Assembly (NCBI GenBank): GCA_023391875.1
Contig: JAEWAB010000005.1
Coordinates: 1-64,000, forward strand
DNA: 64,000 nucleotides
From: Bacillota bacterium
GTDB lineage: Bacteria; Bacillota; Clostridia; Oscillospirales; Ruminococcaceae
Direction: 5' to 3'
The position numbers and the translations under genes were made by a program. Positions 35,690 through 43,883 of the stretch are shown here, piece by piece (position 1 is the stretch's first letter; each line of letters begins with the position of its first letter). The notes beneath the pieces are model-generated. The model ran no database searches. It was not told where the DNA came from and saw only the letters and a program-made list of their open reading frames with translations.

Positions 35690-36317
35690 GATTCTTGGTG
35701 TTTCCGAAACTGCGACCGACGCGCAGGTCAAGGATGCGTATCGTGAGCTGGCCAAAAAATATCATCCCGACACCTATGCCAACAACCCGCTTTCGGACCT
35801 CGCCGAAGAAAAGATGAAGGAAATCAACGAGGCGTATGATACCATCATGAATATGCGCCGCACCGGCAGCAGCTATAGCGGCGGTTCCACCGGATATACC
35901 GGCTCTGCGCAAAGCGGCTATGGTACCTCCTCACAGTTTGCGGATATCAGACGGTTGATCAACAGCAATCGCACCATTGAGGCAGAAGACCTGCTCGACG
36001 GTATCCCTCAGTCTGGCAGGGACGCGGAATGGCATTTCTTGAAGGGCAGCATTCAATATAAAAAAGGATATCTGGATGACGCTTACGTGCATTTCAGTAC
36101 GGCTTGCCGATTAAACCCCAATAATGCCGAATACGCCTCGGCGCTCAACACCTTAAACTTTCAGAGAGGCGGCGGAACCTACCCGGGACGAAACGGTGGC
36201 TACCGCACAAATACACAACCTATGGTGGGTTGCTCCCCCTGTGACCTTTGCTGCGGCCTGATGTATGCGGACTGTTGCTGTGAATGTATGGGCGGTGACT
36301 TGATTGACTGCTGCTAA
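35673..36317 (+). CDS. J-domain protein with Cys-rich tail
   Basis: 214 residues. The N-terminal J-domain (about 1-65) has the essential HPD in KYHPDTYANNP and would stimulate a DnaK ATPase. A Gly/Ser/Tyr-rich linker (about 68-90) and a short helical, TPR-like part (about 95-160) follow. The last 28 residues hold ten Cys (CSPCDLCC, CCCECMGGD, CC). It lacks the DnaJ zinc-finger and client domains. AAAAGGAGC precedes ATG 35673. Overlaps both neighbours, so it is embedded in the operon rather than a general chaperone locus. Confidence 0.85.
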   Translation: MTDPYKILGVSETATDAQVKDAYRELAKKYHPDTYANNPLSDLAEEKMKEINEAYDTIMNMRRTGSSYSGGSTGYTGSAQSGYGTSSQFADIRRLINSNRTIEAEDLLDGIPQSGRDAEWHFLKGSIQYKKGYLDDAYVHFSTACRLNPNNAEYASALNTLNFQRGGGTYPGRNGGYRTNTQPMVGCSPCDLCCGLMYADCCCECMGGDLIDCC

Positions 36318-36858
36318 GAAAAACAGAACCAGCTTTAAGGTTGCATTGGGCGGTATTATTACCGCCTTTGCTTTGGTCGTTATGCTTGCAACCGGCGTGA
36401 TCCCCATCGGCACCTACACCTTCCCTGCCCTTGCGGGTATCCTGCTGATTGCGGTAGTGGTCGAGCTGGGGGAAAAATGGGCGGCTGCGGTATTCGCGGC
36501 AACGGCTGTACTGTCGCTGCTGATTGCGCCGGACCGTGAAGCAGGCCTACTATATCTCTTTTTTTTCGGGCACTACCCCATTATAAAATCTCTCATCGAA
36601 CGGCTGCATAACAGGGTACTAGAATGGGTGCTGAAGTTTGTTGTTTTTAATGCCTGTGTGCTTACCTGCTACGGCATTATTTTTTATGTGCTTCAGATGC
36701 AATATGTAATAGAGAGCTTTCAGGAATTCGGGCAATACAGCCTGCTAATATTTCTGGGGGCTGGAAACCTTGCTTTTTGGGTATATGACCTTGCGCTTAC
36801 CAACCTAATTACCTTTTATATAAAATGGATTCGTGTAAAGGTGCTCAAGCGCCTGTAA
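36304..36858 (+). CDS. Six-TM membrane protein, possible ECF S component
   Basis: A 184-residue hydrophobic protein with six predicted membrane segments (about 10-33, 39-57, 61-78, 84-103, 112-135, 145-173). Size and topology fit an S component of an ECF vitamin transporter, but no substrate motif is recognised. TTG 36304 lies inside the end of the J-domain gene (14-base overlap). It is followed by two surface genes that resemble a split vitamin-B12 binder, which supports a transport role. Function is inference. Confidence 0.55.
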   Translation: MTAAKKNRTSFKVALGGIITAFALVVMLATGVIPIGTYTFPALAGILLIAVVVELGEKWAAAVFAATAVLSLLIAPDREAGLLYLFFFGHYPIIKSLIERLHNRVLEWVLKFVVFNACVLTCYGIIFYVLQMQYVIESFQEFGQYSLLIFLGAGNLAFWVYDLALTNLITFYIKWIRVKVLKRL

Positions 36859-36911
36859 TGACAAAGCCTATGACAAGAAACGGATTATCCGTCAAAATGA
36901 GGTTCCTCGCA

Positions 36912-37979
36912 ATGAATAATAGAGTATCAAGATTCTTTATACTGCTGCTTACCGTGCTGTTCTGCTTTCAGACTACGATATTTGCGCTGGCAGAAGGGCA
37001 GGAAAAGCCCCAAGAGATTTTAAATGCCCTCACCTACCTTTCAGAAGGCGGCAGCGGGCGTTGGACGGCGGTTTCTATCAATGCCGCCGGAAATGTACCG
37101 GACGAGGCCCTTGCACTGAGCATTCGGGACGAAGTAAAAAACAGCCTTACGTCCTCCAACCCCAAAGTAACCGATATCGCTCACGATATTCTTGCACTCT
37201 CGGCATGCGGTTATGATGCGGTAAAGTTTGAAAATACAGACCTTACAGCAGCATTGTGTAATAGTGATAAAATGCTTGGGCAAGGCGCAAACGGGCCGAT
37301 CTACGCTCTGATGGCTCTGGATTCCAAAGACTACATAACCCCTGAAAATATGAAATGGAACCGGGAAACCCTGTGTGACGCGATTCTTTCCTTTCAAAAA
37401 GAGGATAGCGGCTTTTCGCTTAACGACAGTATGGATGCCGATGTGGATGTGACCGCCTACGCGCTGATTGCACTTGCACCATACACCGAAAAGCAGAAGG
37501 TATCAGAAGCGGTAAACAACGGCTTACAATGGCTAAGTGCCAATCAAAACGAAGATGCGACCTTCTCGTCTATGGGTATTGTAAACAGTGAAAGCACAGC
37601 GTCTGTCGTAATCGCGCTCATCAGTTTAGGCATACCAATTACCAGCGAATTGTTTACCAAAGACGGTGTGTCTGCCTACGATGCGCTGCTTACGTTCCAA
37701 AATGCGGACGGCGGTTTTGCACACCTACAGCAAGAGGATAGCGATCTCCTTGCCACCGAGCAGGCAGTTATGGCTATGAGTGCGGTGTGCTTTGGTAAAT
37801 CGCCCTTTAAACTTGCCACAGTTCCCCCTCCCGCAGAAAAGTCCTTTATCTCGTATACCTTTTTGTTGATATTGGCTGCCGCGGTCATTTTAATTGGGCT
37901 TATACTTTTCTTTTTACTGAAAGCCATAAAAAGGCATCAAAATAAAGATAATAGCTTAAACAATTCAGGTGAAATATGA
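36912..37979 (+). CDS. Secreted membrane-anchored alpha/alpha-toroid protein
   Basis: 355 residues from ATG 36912 (GAGG upstream; longer frame starts at 36825). N-terminal signal peptide (RFFILLLTVLFCFQTTIFALAEG). Repeats then have the pattern of prenyltransferase/squalene-cyclase toroids: DAILSFQKEDSGFSLNDS, TAYALIALAPY, NGLQWLSANQNEDATFSS and DALLTFQNADGGF. The C-terminus has a membrane helix (about 318-340) and a basic tail, so the toroid faces outward. This fold also forms the N-domain of intrinsic factor. The stop overlaps the DUF4430 start (ATGA). Confidence 0.8.
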   Translation: MNNRVSRFFILLLTVLFCFQTTIFALAEGQEKPQEILNALTYLSEGGSGRWTAVSINAAGNVPDEALALSIRDEVKNSLTSSNPKVTDIAHDILALSACGYDAVKFENTDLTAALCNSDKMLGQGANGPIYALMALDSKDYITPENMKWNRETLCDAILSFQKEDSGFSLNDSMDADVDVTAYALIALAPYTEKQKVSEAVNNGLQWLSANQNEDATFSSMGIVNSESTASVVIALISLGIPITSELFTKDGVSAYDALLTFQNADGGFAHLQQEDSDLLATEQAVMAMSAVCFGKSPFKLATVPPPAEKSFISYTFLLILAAAVILIGLILFFLLKAIKRHQNKDNSLNNSGEI

Positions 37980-38401
37980 AAAGATCCATTGGCTTATTCA
38001 TCTGCTTAGTCGCTTGTATATGCCTTTTGATGTCCTGCAGTGCGCAGAAGCAGCCAGGTAAACCGGCGGATGCGCCCATGGCAGTGGCTATCAGCATTAT
38101 TGGCGCTGAGGGTGAGCAGGTACTGCCCCAAACCGAGGTCGGTATTTTTGAGGGAAATACCGTTTTGGATGTGCTGCAATATGTCGCAAAAGAAAACGAT
38201 ATCCAGCTTGAGGTTGCAGGCTTAGGCAAAACCGCCTATGTCAAAGGCATTGATAACCTGTATGAGTTTGATTATGGCGCTGCGAGCGGCTGGATGTATA
38301 CGATAAACGGTACGGACAATAAGCCTATGGTTAGCTGTGGTGCTTATGAGCTTAAGAACAGCGACCAGATTGAATGGATTTATGTTACCGAAGCGCAGTA
38401 G
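37976..38401 (+). CDS. DUF4430 lipoprotein
   Basis: 141 residues. A lipoprotein signal with lipobox-like LLMSC (Cys about 20) anchors it to the outer face of the membrane. The remainder matches DUF4430, the beta domain found at the C-terminus of transcobalamin and intrinsic factor: FEGNTVLDVLQYVAKEN, GAASGWMYTINGT and YELKNSDQIEWIYV. Translationally coupled to the toroid protein. Probably binds a small ligand at the surface together with it. Confidence 0.85.
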   Translation: MKRSIGLFICLVACICLLMSCSAQKQPGKPADAPMAVAISIIGAEGEQVLPQTEVGIFEGNTVLDVLQYVAKENDIQLEVAGLGKTAYVKGIDNLYEFDYGAASGWMYTINGTDNKPMVSCGAYELKNSDQIEWIYVTEAQ

Positions 38402-38410
38402 AGCGCTAGC

Positions 38411-38439
38411 TTGTAATAATCCTATTAATTTGTTAAAAT
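38411..38439 (+). promoter_or_regulatory. Promoter of the EpsG-like gene
   Basis: TTGTAA (38411-38416), 17-bp spacer, TAAAAT (38434-38439), 32 bases before the GTG start. Confidence 0.6.
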
Positions 38440-38470
38440 TGCAGGGTAGAAATATGGGGAGGGCAACTGT

Positions 38471-39736
38471 GTGACTTATATCTATTATATCATGATGGCT
38501 GTAATACTGGTTTTAGGGTTTTTATTAAGCTATAAGGGACAAACCAAACGTAAAAATTTGATCTTTCTCGGTATATCCTTCGTGATGCTTGCCGGTATAG
38601 CAGCGATACGTTATGAAGTTGGCGACGACTATTATAATTATATGATGATATTTAACCGTGTAAAGGACATGCCACTTACAGATTGTTTTACATACAATCA
38701 GGAACCGGGCTTCTTCCTTTGGTGTAAGCTTATTCAGCTCTTTACGGTAAATTTTCAATGGTTTTATGTTGCCAGTACCGTCGTTACCACTGCTTTGGTG
38801 CTTTTATTTATCTATAAAGAATCAAAATTACCCGCTTTGAGCGTTTACCTCTATATGTCTATGATGTTCTATTATTGGTCACTGAGCTTAATGCGTCAGA
38901 TCTTTGCGGCTGCCATCTGCGTACTAAGCGTGAAATATATACGCGAGAAAAAATTTATACCCTTCCTGCTTATTGTTTTACTGGCGGCTTCTTTTCATAA
39001 ATCAGCGCTCATTATGCTGCCGGTATTCTTTATCGCGCAGATTAAATTTAACTGGAAGTCGGTATCTATCCTAGGCGGCGCAGCGCTCATCGGTTTCATC
39101 TTTGCACCGAATATCATGCAGTTTGCAACAAAGATACTTAATTCCGCTTATACGGATGCTTCCAAATACGCACATGGCACTGCGATTGTCTACGGTATCT
39201 TCCCTACGCTTGTATTTATTGCGGCATGGTGCTTTAAGAAAAAACTGCTTGATCAAGACCCAACGAACAATATTTATCTAAACCTGATGTTCTATGCAGC
39301 AGTAATCTCGCTGTTTATTGCACGGGTGTTTATTGTGGAGCGCTTTGCAGTCTATTGTTTCCTGCCTGCGATTGTATTGCTGCCAAACATGGTGATGACC
39401 TTACAAGCGCCTCAAGAAAAATTAAAAGCAATTGAAGATGCAAAAGCGGAACAAAAGCATCTTAAAGGTACAGCGCTGAAAGTAAAACAACAGGAACTGG
39501 CAAGGCTCAGCGGAGAAGTAAAAGATTCAAGGGTTTTCTTTGGCTTTGCGGCAGGCTGTGTAATTGTCATTACGCTTTTTTACCATCTCTTTGGATTTTC
39601 CAATAATTTTTATAAGGTGCAGAATTATCAGACTATCTTTAATAAGCAGCCGACAGCGAAATTTACTACCCAGCGTCAGATGAACAAGGATTACCTTGAT
39701 TCTATCGGTTATCCATCCTATGAGGTAAAGCAGTAA
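38471..39736 (+). CDS. EpsG-family membrane protein
   Basis: 421 residues with about ten membrane segments. The GIAAIRYEVGDDYYNYMMIFNRV opening (about 41-65) and SLMRQIFAAAI (about 137) are hallmarks of EpsG/Wzy-like proteins linked to exopolysaccharide polymerisation. A charged coil of about 50 residues (AIEDAKAEQKHLKGTALKVK) is inserted before the last membrane segment, which is unusual. No glycosyltransferases or other eps genes surround it. Starts at GTG 38471 with GGGGAGGG upstream. Confidence 0.7.
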   Translation: MTYIYYIMMAVILVLGFLLSYKGQTKRKNLIFLGISFVMLAGIAAIRYEVGDDYYNYMMIFNRVKDMPLTDCFTYNQEPGFFLWCKLIQLFTVNFQWFYVASTVVTTALVLLFIYKESKLPALSVYLYMSMMFYYWSLSLMRQIFAAAICVLSVKYIREKKFIPFLLIVLLAASFHKSALIMLPVFFIAQIKFNWKSVSILGGAALIGFIFAPNIMQFATKILNSAYTDASKYAHGTAIVYGIFPTLVFIAAWCFKKKLLDQDPTNNIYLNLMFYAAVISLFIARVFIVERFAVYCFLPAIVLLPNMVMTLQAPQEKLKAIEDAKAEQKHLKGTALKVKQQELARLSGEVKDSRVFFGFAAGCVIVITLFYHLFGFSNNFYKVQNYQTIFNKQPTAKFTTQRQMNKDYLDSIGYPSYEVKQ

Positions 39737-39785
39737 TGACATTCAAAATTTTGCTGAGAATTAATAGATAATTTACCTTTCCCTC

Positions 39786-39814
39786 TTGAAAACGCGAACT
39801 CGATATATTATAGT
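39786..39814 (+). promoter_or_regulatory. htpG promoter
   Basis: TTGAAA (39786-39791), 17-bp spacer, TATAGT (39809-39814). The expected start falls inside the CIRCE element that follows. Confidence 0.85.
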
Positions 39815-39818
39815 AGTA

Positions 39819-39845
39819 TTAGCACTCGAATGTATCGAGTGCTAA
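39819..39845 (+). promoter_or_regulatory. CIRCE operator (HrcA binding site)
   Basis: An exact TTAGCACTC-N9-GAGTGCTAA, the consensus heat-shock operator bound by HrcA. It overlaps the transcription start region of htpG, so HrcA should repress htpG at normal temperature. Confidence 0.97.
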
Positions 39846-39865
39846 TACATTGTTGAGGTGATTTT

Positions 39866-41755
39866 ATGGCAAAAAAGCAGTTTAAGGCGGAGTCAAAGCG
39901 ACTTTTGGATTTGATGATTCACTCAATATATACGCATAAAGAAATCTTCCTGCGCGAACTGATTTCAAACGCCAGTGATGCTATTGACAAGCTGTACTTC
40001 CGCTCACTCACCGACACTACCGTCGGCTTAAACCGTGAGGATTTTGAAATAAAGCTTGCCGTAGATAAGGACAAGCGTCTGCTTATCATCTCCGATAACG
40101 GCTGCGGCATGACCAAGCAAGAGCTTGAGGATAATCTGGGCGTCATCGCCAACAGCGGCTCTTTCGGTTTTAAAAACGAACACAAAGATCAAAGCGATAT
40201 TGAGATTATCGGGCAGTTCGGTGTTGGCTTCTATTCGGCGTTTATGGTAAGCAGCAAGGTAACGGTAATCAGCCGTGCGTTTGGTTCGGCGGAGGCTTAT
40301 CGATGGGAGTCTACAGGGGCCGACGGCTATACCATCGAGCCTTGCGAAAAGGATAGCTTCGGTACCGAAATCATCCTTACCGTTAAGGAAGACGCGGATG
40401 GCGAAACCTACGGCGAATACCTTGAGAGCTATCATCTTTCATCTATTGTAAAAAAGTATTCAGACTATATCCGGTACCCTATCACAATGGATATCGAGCA
40501 GGAGCATCTCAAGGAAGGTAGCAAGGACGAATACGAGACGGCTGTGGAGCATCAAACACTCAACAGCATGGTACCGCTCTGGAAGAAGACAAAGAGCGAG
40601 GTAACCCCCGAGGAATACAACAGCTTTTATAAAGAAAAATTCTTTGATTATACCGACCCGCTAAAGGTAATACACAGCAAAACCGAAGGCAGTGCCACCT
40701 ATAATGCGTTATTGTTTATCCCCGGCAAGGCACCCTATGACTACTACTCCAAGGAGTATGAGAAGGGTCTGCAGCTTTACTCCAACGGCGTGTTGATTAT
40801 GGAGCGCTGCGCTGACCTTTTGCCTGACCACTTCAGCTTTGTAAAAGGCCTTGTGGATTCACAGGACCTATCGCTCAATATTTCACGCGAGATGCTGCAG
40901 CATGACCGCCAGTTAAAGCTGATTGCGACCAGCCTGGATAAAAAGATTAAGAACGAACTGCTTAAGCTGCTCAAGGACGAGCGCGAAACCTACGAGAAGT
41001 TTTATAAGAGCTTTGGCCTGCAGCTTAAAATAGGCGCTTACACGGGATACGGCATGAACAAAGACCACCTGAAGGACCTGCTGATGTTCTACTCCGCCGA
41101 GCAGAAGAAGCTGATTCCCTTTGAAGAGTATATCGGTGCCATGAAAGAGGGGCAGGAGCACATCTACTATGCCACAGGGCAGAGTATCGAGCAGATAGCC
41201 CTGCTGCCGCAGACAGAGCTTGTGCGCGATAAGGGGTATGACATTCTCTACCTTACCGATGATGTAGATGAGTTCGCGCTGCGTATCATCGACGAGTATT
41301 CGGGCAAAAAGTTCAAGTCGGTTTCAGCCAACGACTTAAACCTTGCCACCGAGGATGAAACACAGGAGATTAAAAAGCAAAAGGAAGAGCACAAAGACCT
41401 GTTTGACTTTATGAAGTCTTCGCTTGACGGCAAGGTGCAGAACGTCACCCTTTCCAGCCGTCTTAAAAGCCACCCGGTATGCTTAAGCAGCGAAGGCGAA
41501 ATCTCACTGGAGATGGAGAAGGTACTAAACGCCATGCCGGTAGACCAGAAGATCAAGGCTGACCGCGTGCTTGAGATTAACGCCTCCCACCCCATCTTTG
41601 AAGCTCTATCAAAGCTTTATGAGCAGGATAAAGACAAGCTCTCTGCCTATACTAAGCTGCTGTATAACCAGGCCTTGCTGATTGAGGGCATGTCGGTAGA
41701 CGACCCCACGGCCTTCTCCAATGCCATCTGCGACCTCATGGTAAGCAAAGGTTAA
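39866..41755 (+). CDS. htpG: Chaperone HtpG (bacterial Hsp90)
   Basis: ATP-driven dimeric chaperone. 629 residues. The GHKL ATPase domain holds ELISNASDAIDKLYF (Asn/Asp near 36), ISDNGCGMTKQEL and GQFGVGFYSAFMV. The middle domain contains SLNISREMLQHDRQL (catalytic Arg). The C-terminal dimerisation domain follows (INASHPIFEAL). Controlled by CIRCE/HrcA here. GAGGTGATTTT precedes ATG 39866. Confidence 0.98.
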   Translation: MAKKQFKAESKRLLDLMIHSIYTHKEIFLRELISNASDAIDKLYFRSLTDTTVGLNREDFEIKLAVDKDKRLLIISDNGCGMTKQELEDNLGVIANSGSFGFKNEHKDQSDIEIIGQFGVGFYSAFMVSSKVTVISRAFGSAEAYRWESTGADGYTIEPCEKDSFGTEIILTVKEDADGETYGEYLESYHLSSIVKKYSDYIRYPITMDIEQEHLKEGSKDEYETAVEHQTLNSMVPLWKKTKSEVTPEEYNSFYKEKFFDYTDPLKVIHSKTEGSATYNALLFIPGKAPYDYYSKEYEKGLQLYSNGVLIMERCADLLPDHFSFVKGLVDSQDLSLNISREMLQHDRQLKLIATSLDKKIKNELLKLLKDERETYEKFYKSFGLQLKIGAYTGYGMNKDHLKDLLMFYSAEQKKLIPFEEYIGAMKEGQEHIYYATGQSIEQIALLPQTELVRDKGYDILYLTDDVDEFALRIIDEYSGKKFKSVSANDLNLATEDETQEIKKQKEEHKDLFDFMKSSLDGKVQNVTLSSRLKSHPVCLSSEGEISLEMEKVLNAMPVDQKIKADRVLEINASHPIFEALSKLYEQDKDKLSAYTKLLYNQALLIEGMSVDDPTAFSNAICDLMVSKG

Positions 41756-41771
41756 TAGGTTTAAAACATCA

Positions 41772-41805
41772 AAAGCCTCCGACGGGTTGACCCCGCGGAG
41801 GCTTT
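41772..41805. terminator. Bidirectional terminator between htpG and guaB
   Basis: Stem AAAGCCTCC/GGAGGCTTT with flanking A and T runs, placed between the two convergent stop codons. Confidence 0.9.
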
Positions 41806-41818
41806 CATCATTTGATAC

Positions 41819-43330
41819 TTATTTATTGTACAGGGAGATATTATTATCCTTGAGCACCACGTCGTGTGCACCGCCCTCAACAATACTGGTAGCGGAAACA
41901 AGGGTAATCTTTGCCTTCTGTTGCAGCTCGGGGATCGTTAAAGCACCGCAGTTACACATGGTGGAGCGAACCTTGCTCAGTGAAAGCGTCACGTTGTCCT
42001 TAAGGCTGCCGGCGTAGGGAACGTAGGAATCCACGCCCTCCTCAAACGAAAGCTTCTGGGCGCCGCCAAGGTCGTAGCGCTGCCAGTTTCTTGCGCGGTT
42101 GGAGCCCTCGCCCCAATACTCCTTCATGTAGGTACCGTTGATGTTCACCTTGTTGGTGGGGCTTTCGTCAAAGCGGGAGAAATAACGCCCCAGCATCAGG
42201 AAATCGGCACCCATAGCAAGGGCAAGGGTGATGTGGTAGTCGTGCACAATGCCGCCGTCGGAACAGATGGGGATATATACGCCTGTTTCTTCAAAATACT
42301 CGTCTCTGGCAGCCGCAACCTCTATCAGCGCGGTAGCCTGACCGCGGCCGATGCCCTTCTGCTCACGCGTGATGCAGATGGAACCGCCGCCGATGCCTAC
42401 CTTTACAAAATCGGCGCCCGCCTCGGCCAAGAAGAGGAAGCCTTCTTTGTCAACCACATTCCCTGCGCCGATCTTTACACTGTCGCCGTAGGTTTTGCGG
42501 ATAGAACTTAAGGTGACCTTCTGCCACTCGGAGAAACCCTCGGAGGAATCGATGCACAATACATCGGCGCCCGCCTCAACTAAAGCGGGTACACGCTGCT
42601 CAAAATCGCGGGTGTTGATACCGGCACCCACGACATATCTTTTAGAGGAGTCCAGCAGTTCAAGCGGATTCTCCTTGTGCGAGGAATAATCCTTGCGGAA
42701 AACCATATAAATCAGCCTGCCGTTATCATCTAAAATCGGCAGCGAATTAAGCTTGTGATCCCATATAATATCGTTGGCTTCTTTCAGGGTCGTGTTCTTG
42801 GGCGCATACACAAGGGATTCCAGCGGGGTCATAAAGTCCTTCACCTTGGTATCAAGCGCCATACGGCTTACACGGTAATCGCGGCTTGTGACGATACCCA
42901 GCAGCTTGCCGTTCGCTGTACCGTTGGTGGTTACCGCAACCGTGGAGTGGCCGGTTTTTTCTTTTAAATCAAGGATATCCTGCAGCGTTGCTTCGGGCTG
43001 AATGTTCGAATCGCTTACCACAAATCCGGCCTTATAGGCCTTTGCCCGTGCAACCATCGCAGCCTGATTTTCGATAGACTGTGAGCCGTAGATAAAAGCA
43101 ATACCGCCCTCCTTGGCAAGTGCCACCGCCATCTTGTCGTCGGATACCGACTGCATGATGGCCGAGGTAAGCGGTATATTCATAGAGATAGGGGCCTCTT
43201 CCCCCTTTATAAACTTTACGACAGGGGTCTTCAAGCTCACGTTACTTGGTACACATTTATCGGATGAATAGCCCGGTATGAGCAGGTATTCACTAAAGGT
43301 ATGGGAAGGTTCCGAAAAATAATACGCCAT
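41819..43330 (-). CDS. guaB: IMP dehydrogenase (Tritrichomonas-like type)
   Basis: NAD-dependent oxidation of IMP to XMP, the committed step to GTP. 503 residues. TIM barrel with two CBS domains inserted at about 95-215. Catalytic Cys loop GGSICITREQKGIGRGQATA (about 320), and flap YWGEGSNRARNWQRYD with catalytic Arg-Tyr. The N-terminus (EPSHTFSEYLLIPG) and flap differ from standard bacterial GuaB and, from memory, resemble the Tritrichomonas foetus enzyme closely. Single-gene transcript. Confidence 0.95.
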   Translation of the reverse strand: MAYYFSEPSHTFSEYLLIPGYSSDKCVPSNVSLKTPVVKFIKGEEAPISMNIPLTSAIMQSVSDDKMAVALAKEGGIAFIYGSQSIENQAAMVARAKAYKAGFVVSDSNIQPEATLQDILDLKEKTGHSTVAVTTNGTANGKLLGIVTSRDYRVSRMALDTKVKDFMTPLESLVYAPKNTTLKEANDIIWDHKLNSLPILDDNGRLIYMVFRKDYSSHKENPLELLDSSKRYVVGAGINTRDFEQRVPALVEAGADVLCIDSSEGFSEWQKVTLSSIRKTYGDSVKIGAGNVVDKEGFLFLAEAGADFVKVGIGGGSICITREQKGIGRGQATALIEVAAARDEYFEETGVYIPICSDGGIVHDYHITLALAMGADFLMLGRYFSRFDESPTNKVNINGTYMKEYWGEGSNRARNWQRYDLGGAQKLSFEEGVDSYVPYAGSLKDNVTLSLSKVRSTMCNCGALTIPELQQKAKITLVSATSIVEGGAHDVVLKDNNISLYNK

Positions 43331-43378
43331 TGTATATAGCTCCTTCTTTATTCTTCTCGTTCTTTAATTATTTTTGCT

Positions 43379-43407
43379 ATTATACATCAAAAGCGGCAAT
43401 ATCTCAA
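43379..43407 (-). promoter_or_regulatory. guaB promoter
   Basis: TTGAGA (43407-43402), 17-bp spacer, TATAAT (43384-43379), about 50 bases upstream of the guaB ATG. No guanine riboswitch is visible. Confidence 0.85.
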
Positions 43408-43517
43408 GCCTAAAATCACTTTTTTATTAGGAGTTATACATAGGAACGTACTACAATGGCTCTTCGCACAAATTCGCGACATAATGTTGATGTTTTCTAT
43501 CTTTTTTGCTTATTAAC

Positions 43518-43883
43518 TTAATCCTTGGCTTGCTCTCTGAGCATGGTTTTGGTCGCGATGAGATTGACGCCAAGCCCGAGAAGGTTACGCAAAACAACGT
43601 CCCCGAGATGAACGGGCGCGTTTACTGTGATGCGGCTTAATTCTTCCATTGCGCGCAATAGCGTCTGCTTCGGAATATCCCTGTCTGTTTTTACCGGCAG
43701 GCGCGGGGTAACGGCGCCTGCAATCTTAACGGTTGAGGTAAGTACTCTGGTGGGATTCGTCAGTTCCTTTTGCCCATAGGCAATGCCTCGTTCGCAGCCG
43801 TTGCCGGTTACCTTATAATTCTGGGCCTCATCAACCTTCAAATGGCACCCCTTTGGGCATACAATACAGATAAGCTCTGTCAA
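43518..43883 (-). CDS. DUF1667 Cys-motif protein
   Basis: 121 residues, beginning TELICIVCPKGCHLKV with a C-x2-C-x3-C motif and a fourth Cys in NGCERG. This is DUF1667, the usual third member of clostridial anaerobic glycerol-3-phosphate dehydrogenase clusters, and likely an iron-sulfur or redox partner. The start is TTG 43883, overlapping the stop of the FAD/NAD oxidoreductase; a purine-rich GGGAGGGG lies upstream. Confidence 0.85.
   Translation of the reverse strand: MTELICIVCPKGCHLKVDEAQNYKVTGNGCERGIAYGQKELTNPTRVLTSTVKIAGAVTPRLPVKTDRDIPKQTLLRAMEELSRITVNAPVHLGDVVLRNLLGLGVNLIATKTMLREQAKD

Noticed and set aside
43395..43517. Guanine riboswitch upstream of guaB
   Set aside because: The purine-aptamer core motifs were not found; only a simple promoter is seen.
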